NCBI RefSeq assembly: GCF_002514725.1
Contig: NZ_NTLB01000003.1
Location: forward strand, 558,001 to 622,000
Source of the DNA: Mangrovitalea sediminis
Lineage (GTDB): Bacteria > Pseudomonadota > Gammaproteobacteria > Pseudomonadales > Oleiphilaceae
Length of the DNA: 64,000 nt
Direction: 5' to 3'
Both the position numbers and the translations under genes were made by a program. Within the stretch, counting starts at the first letter, position 1; each line of letters opens with the position of its first letter. This document shows positions 43,176 to 53,465 of the stretch, piece after piece. Below the pieces are notes generated by a model that was not told where the DNA came from, made no database searches, and worked only from the letters and a program-made list of their open reading frames with translations.

Positions 43176-43655
43176 GACGTTCCAAGAGAATTTCGGGATG
43201 CGTTCATTCGATGCTCTGGGTCCGGTGATCCAGGCCTTTTGTCGTTAGAATTCAGCGATAATCCTCAGGGGGGACGGGCCGATTGCGCCCGCGGGATTTT
43301 GCACGGCAGTAGGTGCCTGAATATTCGGTCATGTTATGCCGTGAAATTTCGTTGTCGTTTCCGCGCCAATCTTCCGGCTTTTTCGGCGTTTCGGCAAGCG
43401 CTAAAAAGGCAATGCAGTGGCTGGCCTGCTGCGCGAACGTCGTTGCTTAAGGCACTGTTGTTTAGGGGCTATCCCTAACCGTTGAGGTTGCTTTTCCCAT
43501 CGGGTCGAGCCGGCTCTGATGTGGCTTTTCCTGCTGAACCAAGGCGGTTTCCCTTGATGAAGCGTACAATCCGCTGAGCCAGATCAAGATAAATTTTCCC
43601 TTGTTGAGCATAATCCCAAACATTCCTGTATTTCCTAGCAAGAAGGAATATCACC
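43176..43655. other. Intergenic region between divergent diguanylate cyclase and rhodanese genes
   Basis: 480 bp for two divergent promoters. I find no RNA gene or repeat. A 60-codon open frame on the minus strand (43475-43657) has no ribosome-binding site. The rhodanese leader at 43640-43652 has the ribosome-binding site AGAAGGAAT. Confidence 0.35.
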
Positions 43656-44036
43656 ATGAAAACGGCTCATGACTTGGTACAGGCTGCCAAGGCGCAAATT
43701 CAGGAAATTTCTGTCGATCAATCGGACGACGCGATCCGACAGGCGGATCTGCTGATCGACGTTCGCGAACCCGACGAATACCACGCAGGCCATATTCCGG
43801 GAGCGGTGAATATTCCGCGGGGGCTGCTGGAATTCAAACTCACCAACGACCAGGCCCTGGAAGACCGAAACCTGAATATCGTGCTCTACTGTAAGAACAG
43901 CGGTCGGGCGGCGCTTTCAGCGGTTGCCATGAAGGAAATGGGGTACCTTCACGTGCAGTCGATCACCGGTGGTATCGAGGCATGGCACGGAGCGGGTAAG
44001 CCGCTGATTACGCCCAGGCTGCCGGATTTCGAGTAG
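43656..44036 (+). CDS. Rhodanese-like sulfurtransferase
   Basis: 126 residues, one rhodanese domain. LLIDVREPDEYHAGHIPGAVNIPRG (about 32-56) and the active-site loop CKNSGR with Cys79 are intact; GYLHVQSITGGIEAWHGAG closes the domain. Single-domain cytoplasmic rhodaneses move sulfane sulfur; the true donor and acceptor are unknown. The six-residue loop fits sulfur rather than phosphate substrates. No signal peptide. Confidence 0.93.
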   Translation: MKTAHDLVQAAKAQIQEISVDQSDDAIRQADLLIDVREPDEYHAGHIPGAVNIPRGLLEFKLTNDQALEDRNLNIVLYCKNSGRAALSAVAMKEMGYLHVQSITGGIEAWHGAGKPLITPRLPDFE

Positions 44037-44114
44037 CAGAAGGAAGCGCTTCGGTTCGGTGCAGGTCCGGGATCGAAAAGGGGAAATGGCGGGTGTTTGC
44101 CTGAATCCATCGCC

Positions 44115-45986
44115 TCACTCTGACATGACGTTGGCGTGGGCCAGGTGCAGCTCGCGCAGCATGGCCCGCTTCTTCGCCTGGTGGGCCTGCATGCGCTTCA
44201 TGATGTTATCCAGCGCCTGCATGGCTTCCACCACATGGGGCCCTTTGTTGAGCATCACGCACTCCGCCCGGTGGCCCATGGCGGCATCGGTAATCTCCGC
44301 CCGTGAGGGCATGCCTTTCTGTGCCAGCGTTTCCAGGACCTGAGTTGCCCAGATCACGGGAATATGGGCCGCTTCGCAAATCCAGAGAATTTCCTCCTGC
44401 ACCTCGGCCAGTCGCTCGAAGCCGCACTCGATCGCCAGGTCTCCGCGCGCAATCATCACGCCGCAACCTGGCCACTTCATGGCCGCGAGAATCATGGCGG
44501 GCAGGTTGTCGAAAGCCCGTCGGGTTTCCACTTTCAGTACCAACCCAGAGGGACGGCTGCCAAGGTGCTGAAGCGCGTTTTCGAGTGCTTCGACGTCCCG
44601 GGCGGTATTGACGAAGGACATTTCAACCACGTCGGCGTGAGCGGCGATGAAGGGCAGGTTCTGGATGTCTTCGTCTGTGAGGGCGGGCAGGTCCAGGTGG
44701 CTGTCCGGCAGGTTGATGCCTTTGTCAGCGCGTAACTTTGATCCACCGGGGGCCGCATGGCGGATTCTGACAAGTAGTCTGTCCGGCGTCACGGTTTCAA
44801 TCACGCCGCCAATCTTGCCGTCGTCGAACCAGATGGATTCGCCCGCCTGTACCTGCGCGAAAATACGGGGAATGGTGCAGCCGATAGCGGCCGATGTCGT
44901 GGGGCATCCCTGAGGGACGGTCCGGGCATTGTGGCCAGGTGTCAGGTCGGCTGTGAGCGTGAGCAGGTCGCCGGTGTTCAGTCGCAAAAAGCCCTCGCGT
45001 GCCGGTAGGGCGTCGAGTCGGGTAACGGCCTGATGGAGGGACAAGGGAGCCGCGTCGTATCGCAGCGCGGTACCGGGGACCAGATAGCAGGTCTTGAGGG
45101 ATTCCGCCCAGCAACCTTCCGGGGTCACCGCAGAAACCGTCCAGCGGCGGCGGGCGCCACGGGCGTCGAGTAACCTGATGATACTGCCTTCGGTCAATCC
45201 TGCGAGCCAGTCGGCGGCGACGGCCAGTGCTGCGTCAGCGGCGGCGGGGGCGCTTTGAGGGGCTGTTGTCAGCCAGACTCGAGCCGGCGTTACCACCGCT
45301 CCAAATTCATCGCGTCTTGGGCGCACTCGTACCACCATCGGTCCGGGTTCCACGGGCCCTGTTCGCAGCTTGGGGCCTCCCAGATCCATCACCACCCGGC
45401 AGTGTTTACCCAGTTGTTGTTCCGCCTGCCGCAGATGCTCGATCATCGCTGCCCACTGATCCGGTCCATCGTGAGCGCAGTTGATACGCATGCAGTCCAT
45501 ACCTGCGTCCAGTAGACGGCGCAGCAGACCCGCGTCGGTTGCCGCCTCGCTGGGCATTGTCACCATGATTCGGGTGCTGCGTTCATCGGGGGCGGGGCCG
45601 AGTAACATTTCCGTATGGTCTCTCAGCAGTGATTGCCCCCTGGAAAAGTCGGCTGGGCAGGGCGAAGTCTTTTCATCGGAAGCATCGCCAGCCAGACCTT
45701 TCAGTGCCAGCAGCACCGCGTCCAGCGTTGCGAGTACCGAGGACTCCGCCCGGCCAAGGGAGGACAGCCCCAGCGTGGCAAGCCGCATCTGCAGGGATCG
45801 GATATCGTGCCGTCGCAGGGCCAGGTAGAGCAGAAGGTTATCGGCGCTGTCCCGGTAGTCCGGGTGAATGGCGTATCCCTGGCGGTGGGCGTGTGTGGCC
45901 TGCGCGATGACGTCGGACCTTAGTGCTTCCAGTTCGCGTCGCAGGGATGCGATCTCTGTAGCCCGTGTTGAGTGGTCAGCTGGCAT
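44115..45986 (-). CDS. Atypical pyruvate kinase-like protein
   Basis: About 624 residues from MPADHSTRATE. Residues 1-130 are a helical extension (EIASLRRELEALRSDVI and LLYLALRRHDIRSLQMRLA). The TIM-barrel part then follows pyruvate kinase: AGMDCMRINCAHDG near 165, MDLGGPKLRTG near 200, KVETRRAF with the catalytic Lys, MIARGDLAIECGFERLAEVQEEIL and TRAEITDAA-like SRAEITDAA. The B domain is enlarged. The protein ends soon after the A domain, so the C-terminal allosteric domain is missing. The start at 45986 has AAGGG about 7 nt upstream. Probably acts on phosphoenolpyruvate or a related substrate, but classic glycolytic activity is not certain. Confidence 0.8.
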   Translation of the reverse strand: MPADHSTRATEIASLRRELEALRSDVIAQATHAHRQGYAIHPDYRDSADNLLLYLALRRHDIRSLQMRLATLGLSSLGRAESSVLATLDAVLLALKGLAGDASDEKTSPCPADFSRGQSLLRDHTEMLLGPAPDERSTRIMVTMPSEAATDAGLLRRLLDAGMDCMRINCAHDGPDQWAAMIEHLRQAEQQLGKHCRVVMDLGGPKLRTGPVEPGPMVVRVRPRRDEFGAVVTPARVWLTTAPQSAPAAADAALAVAADWLAGLTEGSIIRLLDARGARRRWTVSAVTPEGCWAESLKTCYLVPGTALRYDAAPLSLHQAVTRLDALPAREGFLRLNTGDLLTLTADLTPGHNARTVPQGCPTTSAAIGCTIPRIFAQVQAGESIWFDDGKIGGVIETVTPDRLLVRIRHAAPGGSKLRADKGINLPDSHLDLPALTDEDIQNLPFIAAHADVVEMSFVNTARDVEALENALQHLGSRPSGLVLKVETRRAFDNLPAMILAAMKWPGCGVMIARGDLAIECGFERLAEVQEEILWICEAAHIPVIWATQVLETLAQKGMPSRAEITDAAMGHRAECVMLNKGPHVVEAMQALDNIMKRMQAHQAKKRAMLRELHLAHANVMSE

Positions 45987-46157
45987 TCTGAAGCCCTTCA
46001 TTATGTGGGCAGTGTGACGGCTTGGGGCAGATGGCTCCGTCTGTCCTTTCAATGTGAGATTCTCGTGTGACGCTGTTGTGACAGTCAGGGGCTCGGCAAA
46101 AGCGAAAATGACTTCGGCAAGGTGCTGGGTCGGGAAAGGGAGCTGCATTATCTTGAA

Positions 46158-46194
46158 ATAGGTAATAGCTATTTCTAGCTTAAAGTTAATCAAT
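46158..46194. promoter_or_regulatory. OxyR-like binding site upstream of ahpC
   Basis: ATAG-N7-CTAT matches one half of the OxyR consensus exactly (46158-46172). The second half at the right spacing reads TTAA-N7-CAAT and is degenerate. It lies about 65-100 bp before the ahpC start, a usual place for OxyR activation of peroxidase genes. Confidence 0.5.
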
Positions 46195-46258
46195 TAGAGT
46201 AATTGTTGGTGGGCCCGTAACCTTGAATCCGTAACCCACTATCAAGGAGCTTTTACGA

Positions 46259-46822
46259 ATGTCTCTGATCAACACCGAAATCAAACCTTTCAAGGCGAAC
46301 GCATTCAAGGCGGGCGAATTCATTCAGGTCAGCGACGAGGATCTGCGCGGCAAATGGTCTGTCGTCTTCTTCTACCCGGCTGACTTCACCTTTGTCTGCC
46401 CGACGGAACTGGAAGACCTGGCGGACAACTATGCCGAGTTCCAGAAGCTGGGTGTCGAAATCTACAGCGTTTCCACCGATACCCATTTCGCTCACAAGGC
46501 ATGGCACGACACGTCCGACGCCATCGGCAAGATCAACTACACCATGGTCGGCGACCCGACCGGCACCCTCAGCCGCAATTTCGATGTCATGATCGAAGAG
46601 GACGGTGTGGCGGATCGCGGTACTTTCGTGATCGATCCCGAAGGCCGTATCCAGATAGTTGAAGTGAATGCCGGCGGTGTCGGTCGCGATGCCAGCGAGC
46701 TGTTGCGTAAGATCAAGGCGGCTCAGTACGTCGCAGCCCACCCTGGCGAAGTTTGCCCGGCCAAGTGGAAGGAAGGCGAGAAGACGCTTGCTCCTTCGCT
46801 GGATCTTGTCGGCAAGATCTAA
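46259..46822 (+). CDS. ahpC: Alkyl hydroperoxide reductase subunit C (peroxiredoxin)
   Basis: 187 residues, the same length as E. coli AhpC. Peroxidatic Cys47 lies in [17 protein letters not shown] and the resolving Cys166 in [10 protein letters not shown]. It reduces hydrogen peroxide and organic hydroperoxides and is recharged by AhpF. The ribosome-binding site AAGGAG is 9 nt upstream. Followed by ahpF after 119 bp containing two hairpins. Cytoplasmic decamer in known family members. Confidence 0.98.
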   Translation: MSLINTEIKPFKANAFKAGEFIQVSDEDLRGKWSVVFFYPADFTFVCPTELEDLADNYAEFQKLGVEIYSVSTDTHFAHKAWHDTSDAIGKINYTMVGDPTGTLSRNFDVMIEEDGVADRGTFVIDPEGRIQIVEVNAGGVGRDASELLRKIKAAQYVAAHPGEVCPAKWKEGEKTLAPSLDLVGKI

Positions 46823-46831
46823 CGCCGCCCA

Positions 46832-46896
46832 GCGGGGCCAATCCGGCCCCGCCGCTACCGAAATGACAGGCTTCTCAGACCCGGCTGTGCCGGGTC
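46832..46896 (+). promoter_or_regulatory. Two hairpins between ahpC and ahpF
   Basis: GCGGGGCC-AATCC-GGCCCCGC (46832-46852) and GACCCGGC-TGT-GCCGGGTC (46878-46896), both perfect stems without a T-run. They may protect the ahpC transcript or lower read-through into ahpF, giving more AhpC than AhpF. Confidence 0.6.
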
Positions 46897-46941
46897 CCTG
46901 GGAGCCTTTGACCCCAATTTTTGCCGAGGGAGGCATAAACG

Positions 46942-48528
46942 ATGTTGGACGAGAATCTCAAGAGCCAGTTGAAGGCCTATCTCGAGAAAGTGACGCAGCC
47001 CGTCGAGCTGGTTGCCTCCCTCGATGATAGTGCCAAGTCCCGCGAGCTGAATGAACTGTTGCAGGAGATAGAGGCTCTGTCGCCGAAGATCAGCCTGCGA
47101 CATGACGATGGCGCGGACGTGCGTAAGCCGTCATTTGCGATTCGCCGCGTGGGTACCGATATCGGCGTAAGCTTCGCCGGTATCCCGTTGGGCCACGAAT
47201 TTACGTCACTGGTGCTGGCGCTGTTGCAGGTGGGGGGACATCCTTCCAAGGCGTCGCAGGATGTTATCGAGCAGGTGATGAGCCTGGAAGGCGACTTCCG
47301 CTTCGAAACCTATTTTTCGCTGTCCTGCCAGAATTGCCCGGACGTGGTCCAGGCTCTCAACCTGATGAGCGTGCTCAATCCCCACATCCAGCACGTGGCT
47401 ATCGACGGCGCCCTGTTTCAGGACGAGGTGGAGCGTCGCGAAGTCATGGCGGTTCCCAGTGTCTTCCTCAACGGGCAGCCTTTTGAGCAGGGCCGCATGA
47501 GTCTTGAGCAGATCGTTGCCAGGCTGGATACCGGTGCAGAAGCCCGCGAAGCCGAGAAGATCAGGGCCAAGGACATCTTCGAGGTGCTGGTGGTCGGTGG
47601 TGGCCCTGCAGGTGCTGCTGCCGCCATCTATACGGCGCGTAAGGGAATCCGTACCGGTGTTGCGGCAGAGCGCTTCGGCGGTCAGGTCCTGGACACTATG
47701 GGCATCGAGAATTTTATTTCGGTTCCCTATACGGAAGGCCCGAAGCTGGGGGCGGCGCTTGAGCAGCACGTGTTGGAGTATGGAGTGGACATCATGAACC
47801 TGCAGCGCGCCGAAAAGCTGGTACCGGCTGCCGCACCAGGCCTGCTGCATGAAGTTCAACTGGCGAATGGAGCCTCCCTGAAAGCCCGCACGCTGATACT
47901 CGCGACGGGTGCACGCTGGAGACAGATGGGCGTTCCGGGGGAAGCAGAATACCGCAATAAAGGTGTGGCCTACTGCCCCCATTGTGATGGCCCACTTTTC
48001 AAGGGCAAGCGGGTTGCGGTGATTGGCGGTGGTAACTCCGGTGTCGAGGCCGCCATTGATCTGGCCGGCATTGTGGCTCACGTGACGCTGGTTGAGTTCG
48101 ACAGCAAGTTGCGGGCTGATGAGGTATTGCAGAAGAAGCTGCGCAGCCTGCCGAACGTCGACGTCGTCGTGTCAGCCCAAACCACTGAGATCCACGGCGA
48201 CAACGGCAAGGTTAACGGTATGAGCTATAAGGACCGTAACAGTGCCGAAGTACACCGGATCCCACTCGAAGGGGTCTTCGTACAGATCGGCTTGGTACCG
48301 AATACCGAATGGCTGAAAGGGGATGTCGCGTTGAGTCCCCGAGGCGAGATCGAAGTGGATGCGCGTGGTGAGACCTCCGTGCCGGGCGTATTTGCCGCCG
48401 GGGATGCCACGACGGTGCCCTACAAGCAGATCGTCATCTCCATGGGTGATGGTGCCAAGGCCGGGCTGAGTGCCTTTGACTTCCTCATCCGCCATTCGGT
48501 GCCGGATGAGCAGGAGGCGGCGGCCTGA
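46942..48528 (+). CDS. ahpF: Alkyl hydroperoxide reductase subunit F
   Basis: 528 residues. An N-terminal double thioredoxin fold carries the redox pair C129/C132 ([10 protein letters not shown]). A thioredoxin-reductase-like part has the FAD motif [15 protein letters not shown] (216-230), the second redox pair C345/C348 (AYCPHCDG), the NAD motif [12 protein letters not shown] and the FAD-binding [16 protein letters not shown] near the end. It passes electrons from NADH to AhpC. The start ATG has GAGGGAGG about 8 nt upstream. A strong terminator follows. Confidence 0.98.
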   Translation: MLDENLKSQLKAYLEKVTQPVELVASLDDSAKSRELNELLQEIEALSPKISLRHDDGADVRKPSFAIRRVGTDIGVSFAGIPLGHEFTSLVLALLQVGGHPSKASQDVIEQVMSLEGDFRFETYFSLSCQNCPDVVQALNLMSVLNPHIQHVAIDGALFQDEVERREVMAVPSVFLNGQPFEQGRMSLEQIVARLDTGAEAREAEKIRAKDIFEVLVVGGGPAGAAAAIYTARKGIRTGVAAERFGGQVLDTMGIENFISVPYTEGPKLGAALEQHVLEYGVDIMNLQRAEKLVPAAAPGLLHEVQLANGASLKARTLILATGARWRQMGVPGEAEYRNKGVAYCPHCDGPLFKGKRVAVIGGGNSGVEAAIDLAGIVAHVTLVEFDSKLRADEVLQKKLRSLPNVDVVVSAQTTEIHGDNGKVNGMSYKDRNSAEVHRIPLEGVFVQIGLVPNTEWLKGDVALSPRGEIEVDARGETSVPGVFAAGDATTVPYKQIVISMGDGAKAGLSAFDFLIRHSVPDEQEAAA

Positions 48529-48550
48529 GGCTCAACGCAACTGTAAGCAG

Positions 48551-48588
48551 AAAGTCCCGGCGACGTACGCGTTCCCGGGACTTTTTGT
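48551..48588 (+). terminator. Rho-independent terminator after ahpF
   Basis: Ten-base stem AAAGTCCCGG/CCGGGACTTT with a T-run, 22 bp after the ahpF stop. It is A-rich on the other side, so it may also serve the converging thioesterase gene. Confidence 0.93.
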
Positions 48589-48616
48589 TTGCCGTCTCTT
48601 TTCCGTCAGGCGCTGA

Positions 48617-49531
48617 TCAGATGGAAAAATCCTCGATGACCATGGCCTGAAGGCAGGTGCGGGCTTCATCGGGAATGACCAGGGCGCGGCGGGCATCCAG
48701 ATCCAGTATGACCGCGACAGCTTCCGTCGTAGCGATGGCCTGGCCGGTTTCGGCATCGAACAACCAATGTCCGAGGCGATATGCCTTGTTGCCAATACTG
48801 ATGATGGCGCTGCGCATGGCAACCAGGTCGCCGGCCCGGGGACGCTGGTGGTAGATCCAGCGATACTCCAATGCGGCGCCGCCGAGTCGCTGGTCCGGGA
48901 TGATACTGTCGCGTATGCGGGACAGCATGTGAGGGATCCCTTCCGAGACTATGCCCATGTAACTGCGCACCGCCAGGCCGCCATCCGCTTCACACATCGT
49001 CTGCGGAACGATGCCCAGATAGGTGTGCAGCATACCCATTTCGTTGGCTTCCGCCAGCGTCGGCGCCGGACGCGGAGTCCCTCGGGCGACACCATGGGGG
49101 GCATGCTCCTGGGGAACCTCGACCACCCGGCGCTGAGCCTGCTCCCGGACGCTGTCAGGCAACGGCAGCGGATCGTCAGAGACATGATGCAGTTCGGCCG
49201 TCGTGATGATGCTGGCAGCGACCTCCTTCCTGGCGGGATTCACCAGTTCAAGATAAACCTCAAGTTGCTCCCCATTTACGGCGATGATGCCGGCACGCAG
49301 GGTCAGTGGGGCGCCGGCATGTTGCTCCCTGATGAAGCGGACATGGTGCTCGCAAGTGTGCACCCGCGCCTGTTGCTCGCTCAGGGTCTGCCTGTCCAGT
49401 CCCAACTGACGGCACAGGATGTTTAGACCGATATCCGCCTTGTCCAGATAGAACTGCACGTTGAGATGTCCCATCTGGTCGCATTCCCAGGTGCTGACGC
49501 TACTGCGGTATACATCGACAAGCTGACTCAT
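48617..49531 (-). CDS. Tandem hot-dog acyl-CoA thioesterase
   Basis: 304 residues with two hot-dog folds. The first starts WECDQMGHLNVQFYLDKAD (16-34), with the Asp common to 4-hydroxybenzoyl-CoA thioesterase-like enzymes; the second begins near 165 (LGIVPQTMCEADGGLAVRSYMGIV) and has EYRWIYHQRPRAGDLVAMRS. Likely cleaves acyl-CoA thioesters. Its substrate is unknown; the divergent acyl-CoA ligase at 49762 suggests fatty or related acyl groups. Gene is single on its strand. Confidence 0.82.
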   Translation of the reverse strand: MSQLVDVYRSSVSTWECDQMGHLNVQFYLDKADIGLNILCRQLGLDRQTLSEQQARVHTCEHHVRFIREQHAGAPLTLRAGIIAVNGEQLEVYLELVNPARKEVAASIITTAELHHVSDDPLPLPDSVREQAQRRVVEVPQEHAPHGVARGTPRPAPTLAEANEMGMLHTYLGIVPQTMCEADGGLAVRSYMGIVSEGIPHMLSRIRDSIIPDQRLGGAALEYRWIYHQRPRAGDLVAMRSAIISIGNKAYRLGHWLFDAETGQAIATTEAVAVILDLDARRALVIPDEARTCLQAMVIEDFSI

Positions 49532-49761
49532 GCTGCCTTCCTGCTATTCGGTAATGAAGCATCAAAGTGAGTTGGCTGCTAACTGTTTCGCCTTGCAAAA
49601 TAGCATTCCAAAAAGTTGACCTCAAGCATTCTCCGTGCGAGATTGCGGGCGTACTGCGTTGTTTTAAACGCGTCGATACGGGGTGCGAATCCAGTCTGAC
49701 GCAATGCGCCAGCTGCCATTTGTGTGCCTCGTCGCATCAAAAATAAGAACGGGAGAACCAC

Positions 49762-51417
49762 ATGCTTGGACTGATGATGAATCGGCCGCTGCTGATTTCG
49801 CAAATCATTGAGTATGCTGCCATTAATTTCCCGGAGCAGGAAGTCGTCTCCCGTTCCACGGAAGGCGAGATCCATCGCTATCGGTTTGTCGACCTTCATG
49901 CCCGCACCTGCCAGTTGGCACATGCCCTGGAAAAGCTCGGTGTGAAGAAGGACGACCGTATTGCCACCGTTGCCTGGAACAATTACCGGCATCTCGAAAT
50001 CTATTATGCCGTTTCCGGTATCGGTGCCATCTGTCACACCATCAATCCCCGCCTGAGCGCGGACCAATTCCATTTCATCGTCGATCACGCCGACGACCAG
50101 TATCTTTTCGTGGACCTGACCTTTGTGCCCATTCTGGAGAAGCTGCAGGGGCAGCTCAAAAAGGTTAAGGGCTATATCGTGATGACCGACAGGGCACATA
50201 TGCCTGAGACGTCCCTGCCCAATGCCCACTGCTACGAGACATTGCTGGAAGGGGAGCCGGAGCGTTTCGACTGGCCGGAATTCGACGAGAACCAGGCCTC
50301 TTCGCTGTGCTACACCTCGGGGACTACCGGCAATCCCAAGGGTGTGTTGTATTCACACCGTTCGACGTTGTTGCATGCCCTCTCGGTGGTGGCGTTCCCC
50401 GGTGTTGATTTCGGCGAGGACAGTGCGTTGTTGCCTGTCGTGCCGATGTTTCACGTCAATGCCTGGGGTATGCCTTACTTTGCCTTGTTCACCGGGTCCA
50501 AGCTGGTCTTTCCCGGGCCTCGGCTCGACGGTGCGTCACTGGCAGCGCTGATCAACGACGAAGGTGTTACCGATACCTGGGGCGTGCCGACGGTCTGGCT
50601 GGGACTGCTCCGTCACATGCGGGAGTCGGGGGAGCGCTTCACCACCCTGAAACATGTTCAGATCGGGGGTTCTGCGGCCCCTAAAGCCATGATTCGCGAA
50701 TTCCAGGAAGATTATGGTGTGGAAGCCATTCAGGGCTGGGGGATGACGGAAATGAGCCCTGTCGGAACCGTTTCCCGGCCAACACCGTCCATGCAGCGGC
50801 GGATGAGTGCCGAAGAGCTGTTGAACGTGCGTGGCAAGCAGGGACGTGCGCTGTTGGGCGTCGAACTGAAGATTGTCGATGCCGACGGAAAACGCCTGCC
50901 CCGGGACGGCGTGGCGCGGGGAGAACTGCTGGTACGCGGACCGGCGATCACCAGCGGCTATTACGAGAATGCGGCGGCCAACGCCAAGGCGTTCGATGAG
51001 GAAGGCTGGTTTCGAACCGGCGACGTGGCGACGATCGATGCGGACGGCTATATGGAAATCGTCGACCGGGTCAAGGATGTGATCAAGTCGGGCGGCGAGT
51101 GGATCAGCTCCATCGATCTCGAAAACGAGGCGGTTGGGCATCCTGAGGTTGCCGAAGCTGCAGTGATCGGCTTGCCCCATAGCAAGTGGGCCGAGCGGCC
51201 ATTGCTGGTGGTCGTGCGTAATCCAGACAGCACCCTCGATGCGAAAGGCATGATCGACTATCTCCGTGGCCGGGTTGTCGACTGGTGGCTGCCGAACGAT
51301 GTGGTGTTTGTCGACGAGCTGCCGCATAGCGCCACGGGCAAGCTGCAGAAGGTCCGGCTACGGGAAGACTTCCGGGATTTCCGCTTCAGTGACGACCGGG
51401 ATAACGGGAGCACCTGA
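49762..51417 (+). CDS. Medium/long-chain acyl-CoA ligase, AlkK-like
   Basis: 551 residues of the ANL superfamily. The start [48 protein letters not shown] and [16 protein letters not shown] closely follow AlkK of Pseudomonas alkane operons as I recall it. The AMP-binding motif [11 protein letters not shown] is at 184-194, WGMTEMSP near 325, [13 protein letters not shown] near 415, and the C-terminal Lys in [11 protein letters not shown] near 529. It activates fatty acids with ATP and CoA. The ribosome-binding site is GGGAG before ATG. The hydrolase gene follows after 82 bp and may share its transcript. Confidence 0.92.
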   Translation: MLGLMMNRPLLISQIIEYAAINFPEQEVVSRSTEGEIHRYRFVDLHARTCQLAHALEKLGVKKDDRIATVAWNNYRHLEIYYAVSGIGAICHTINPRLSADQFHFIVDHADDQYLFVDLTFVPILEKLQGQLKKVKGYIVMTDRAHMPETSLPNAHCYETLLEGEPERFDWPEFDENQASSLCYTSGTTGNPKGVLYSHRSTLLHALSVVAFPGVDFGEDSALLPVVPMFHVNAWGMPYFALFTGSKLVFPGPRLDGASLAALINDEGVTDTWGVPTVWLGLLRHMRESGERFTTLKHVQIGGSAAPKAMIREFQEDYGVEAIQGWGMTEMSPVGTVSRPTPSMQRRMSAEELLNVRGKQGRALLGVELKIVDADGKRLPRDGVARGELLVRGPAITSGYYENAAANAKAFDEEGWFRTGDVATIDADGYMEIVDRVKDVIKSGGEWISSIDLENEAVGHPEVAEAAVIGLPHSKWAERPLLVVVRNPDSTLDAKGMIDYLRGRVVDWWLPNDVVFVDELPHSATGKLQKVRLREDFRDFRFSDDRDNGST

Positions 51418-51499
51418 AGAATGCAGGGTGCGGGCAGGGAGCCTGCACCCTCTAACCCTCCGCAGAACCCATCGCAAAATCACCGTGAGGAAGGGGCTT

Positions 51500-52369
51500 A
51501 TGCAGCTCAGCGACCCAAAATTCCTGGAAACCGAGAGGGGCCGCTTCAGCTGGCGTGAAGGTGGGGACAGCGGCGGCGCTCCTGTCGTCATGATCCATGG
51601 CTGGCCGGAAAGCAGCTATTGCTGGGAGCATGTGGCGGGGCATCTCAAACCAGGATTACGTATTATCGCACCCGATCTGCGGGGCTTGGGGGACAGTGAA
51701 CGTAGCCCTGACCCCGATGGTTATCGCAAGCAGGCATTGGCGCAGGATGTCATCGGCATGCTCGACAGTCTCGGTGTCGAACGATTCCAACTGGTAGGAC
51801 ACGACTGGGGTGGGATCGTGGCCCAGGAGATCGCACTGGCCATCCCGGATCGGATCTCGCGTCTGGTGATCATGAATATTGCGATTATCAACAATCTGAA
51901 AGGCAACCAGGAGGTGATCGAGAAAGTGCGCTCCGGCAGTGGCCGTGCCTACTGGTATCAGCACTTCATGCAGACACCGGGATTGCCCGAAGCCATGATT
52001 CCCGGTGCCGAGGAGGCCTGGCTCGGTTACTTCCTGCGGACCTGGAATCGTGAACCCTTCCCGCCGGACGCGTTGGCGGAATATATCCGCACCTTCAGAA
52101 TTCCGGGAACGCCGGGCTGCAGTGCCAATTTCTACCGGACCTTCGATATCGATGCCAAACGCTGGGCAACGACGGCTGGCCACCTCTGGCCGATGCCTGC
52201 GCTGTATATCTATGGCAACAAAGACCATGTCATCATCCCGGAATACCTGAACCATGCCGAGAGCTGCTTTGCCAGTCTCCGGATCGCACAGATTGAAGCC
52301 GGGCACTTTGTCCAGGAAGAACAACCGGAGGCGGTGGCTCAACAGTTGAATGCCTTTCTTGAAACCTGA
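51500..52369 (+). CDS. Alpha/beta hydrolase, epoxide hydrolase-like
   Basis: 289 residues. HGWPES at 33-38 gives the oxyanion region of epoxide hydrolases, LVGHDWGG puts the nucleophile Asp at 102, and DHVIIPE and AGHFVQEEQPE give the acid and His of the triad. An Asp nucleophile suits epoxide or halide-type substrates rather than esters. Start at 51500 has AGGAAGGGG just upstream; longer in-frame readings overlap the ligase gene. Natural substrate unknown; might act on lipid epoxides given the neighbouring ligase. Confidence 0.9.
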   Translation: MQLSDPKFLETERGRFSWREGGDSGGAPVVMIHGWPESSYCWEHVAGHLKPGLRIIAPDLRGLGDSERSPDPDGYRKQALAQDVIGMLDSLGVERFQLVGHDWGGIVAQEIALAIPDRISRLVIMNIAIINNLKGNQEVIEKVRSGSGRAYWYQHFMQTPGLPEAMIPGAEEAWLGYFLRTWNREPFPPDALAEYIRTFRIPGTPGCSANFYRTFDIDAKRWATTAGHLWPMPALYIYGNKDHVIIPEYLNHAESCFASLRIAQIEAGHFVQEEQPEAVAQQLNAFLET

Positions 52370-52414
52370 GCCCGCGATGGGGCGGAGTCGTGGGGCCGTT
52401 GCAAACCCGGTGTT

Positions 52415-53248
52415 TTAAGACACTTTTCTTGCGACGGCCTGCACGACTGAAAACCGCCTTTCGCGTAGATTCCCAATCATATTCTCGAACTTCTCCCTGG
52501 CCGTCGGGCCCATCAATAACCCTATACCGAAGGGTGGAGCCGGGAGCGTCTTGAGCTTTTCCGTTGCCTTGGCGAACCACTCCAACGAGCGGTCGCTGGT
52601 GTCGTCCCACGCTTCAATGACGAGACCCAGGGATGTCAGGGTGTCCTGGATATCGCTGGGGGCGGCGAGATAACTGATGGCTGCACTTTCTGCCCAGGGG
52701 ACGGGGTAGTGCAGGGCAAGGCCGTTGCCGGAAAAAACATCGTGAAACAACAAGATACCTCCGGGAATAAGGACCCGTGCTATCTCACTGTAAAAGCGGG
52801 TCTTATCGGCAATGTTCATCTGGACATGCTCGGTCCAGACCACATCGAAGCTGTTGTCGGGGAAGGGCAGGTCGAGCGCACTGGCCCGTTTAAACGAAAC
52901 CCGTTCACTTAAGTTGACGCGGCGGGAAAGGTCGTTGGCGATATCGACATACTCTTGCGTCAGGTCGATGCCCGTGACGTGACAGTGATGTGCGTCCGCG
53001 AGGTAGCGTGCCGACCCTCCCAGGCCACAACCCACGTCGAGTACCCGGCAGGCAGGTTGAATGTCGGCACGACGTGCGAGTTCCAGCGTCGCCTCTCGTC
53101 CTCGGATGTGGAATTCATCCACAGGCGCCAGGTCTTGCAGGGACAACCGGTCCAGATCCTTACCTGATTCGCGGAGCCGGTTGAGAATGGCGTCCAGTAG
53201 TGCGCCATGTTCGTAGTGTTGCTCGACGGTATCTTTCGCGTCATGCAT
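52415..53248 (-). CDS. SAM-dependent methyltransferase
   Basis: 277 residues. Motif I VLDVGCGLGGSARYLA (about 69-84), motif post-I VTGIDLTQEYVDIA, ALDLPFPDNSFDVVWTEHVQMNI and VLIPGGILLFHDVF form a class I methyltransferase of the Methyltransf_11 type. The N-terminal HYEHGALLDAILNRLRES is seen in glycine/sarcosine or small-molecule methyltransferases. Substrate unknown. It converges on the hydrolase gene (45 bp apart). Confidence 0.88.
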   Translation of the reverse strand: MHDAKDTVEQHYEHGALLDAILNRLRESGKDLDRLSLQDLAPVDEFHIRGREATLELARRADIQPACRVLDVGCGLGGSARYLADAHHCHVTGIDLTQEYVDIANDLSRRVNLSERVSFKRASALDLPFPDNSFDVVWTEHVQMNIADKTRFYSEIARVLIPGGILLFHDVFSGNGLALHYPVPWAESAAISYLAAPSDIQDTLTSLGLVIEAWDDTSDRSLEWFAKATEKLKTLPAPPFGIGLLMGPTAREKFENMIGNLRERRFSVVQAVARKVS

Positions 53249-53465
53249 GGGCCTTTTCCTCGGCGTTATCTGGGATCGGGGATGACTCCTTTATTCGAAG
53301 GCGTGGGACGCATGCCTCTTCGCCAACGGTTCCTGTCGGGCCCTCTGGTGTACAGGTCCTTTATCCGCCTATCGGCCCCGTCCGGGGGCGTAGCCGAAGG
53401 AAGGATGGCGCTCTCGAACCTTGAGGGTACACTCGGTGGCATTCCTGGGAAAGGCATGATGACTT

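Noticed and set aside
43475-43657. 60-codon open frame on the minus strand upstream of the rhodanese gene
   Set aside because: Its start overlaps the rhodanese start, it lacks a ribosome-binding site, and it has no recognised family.
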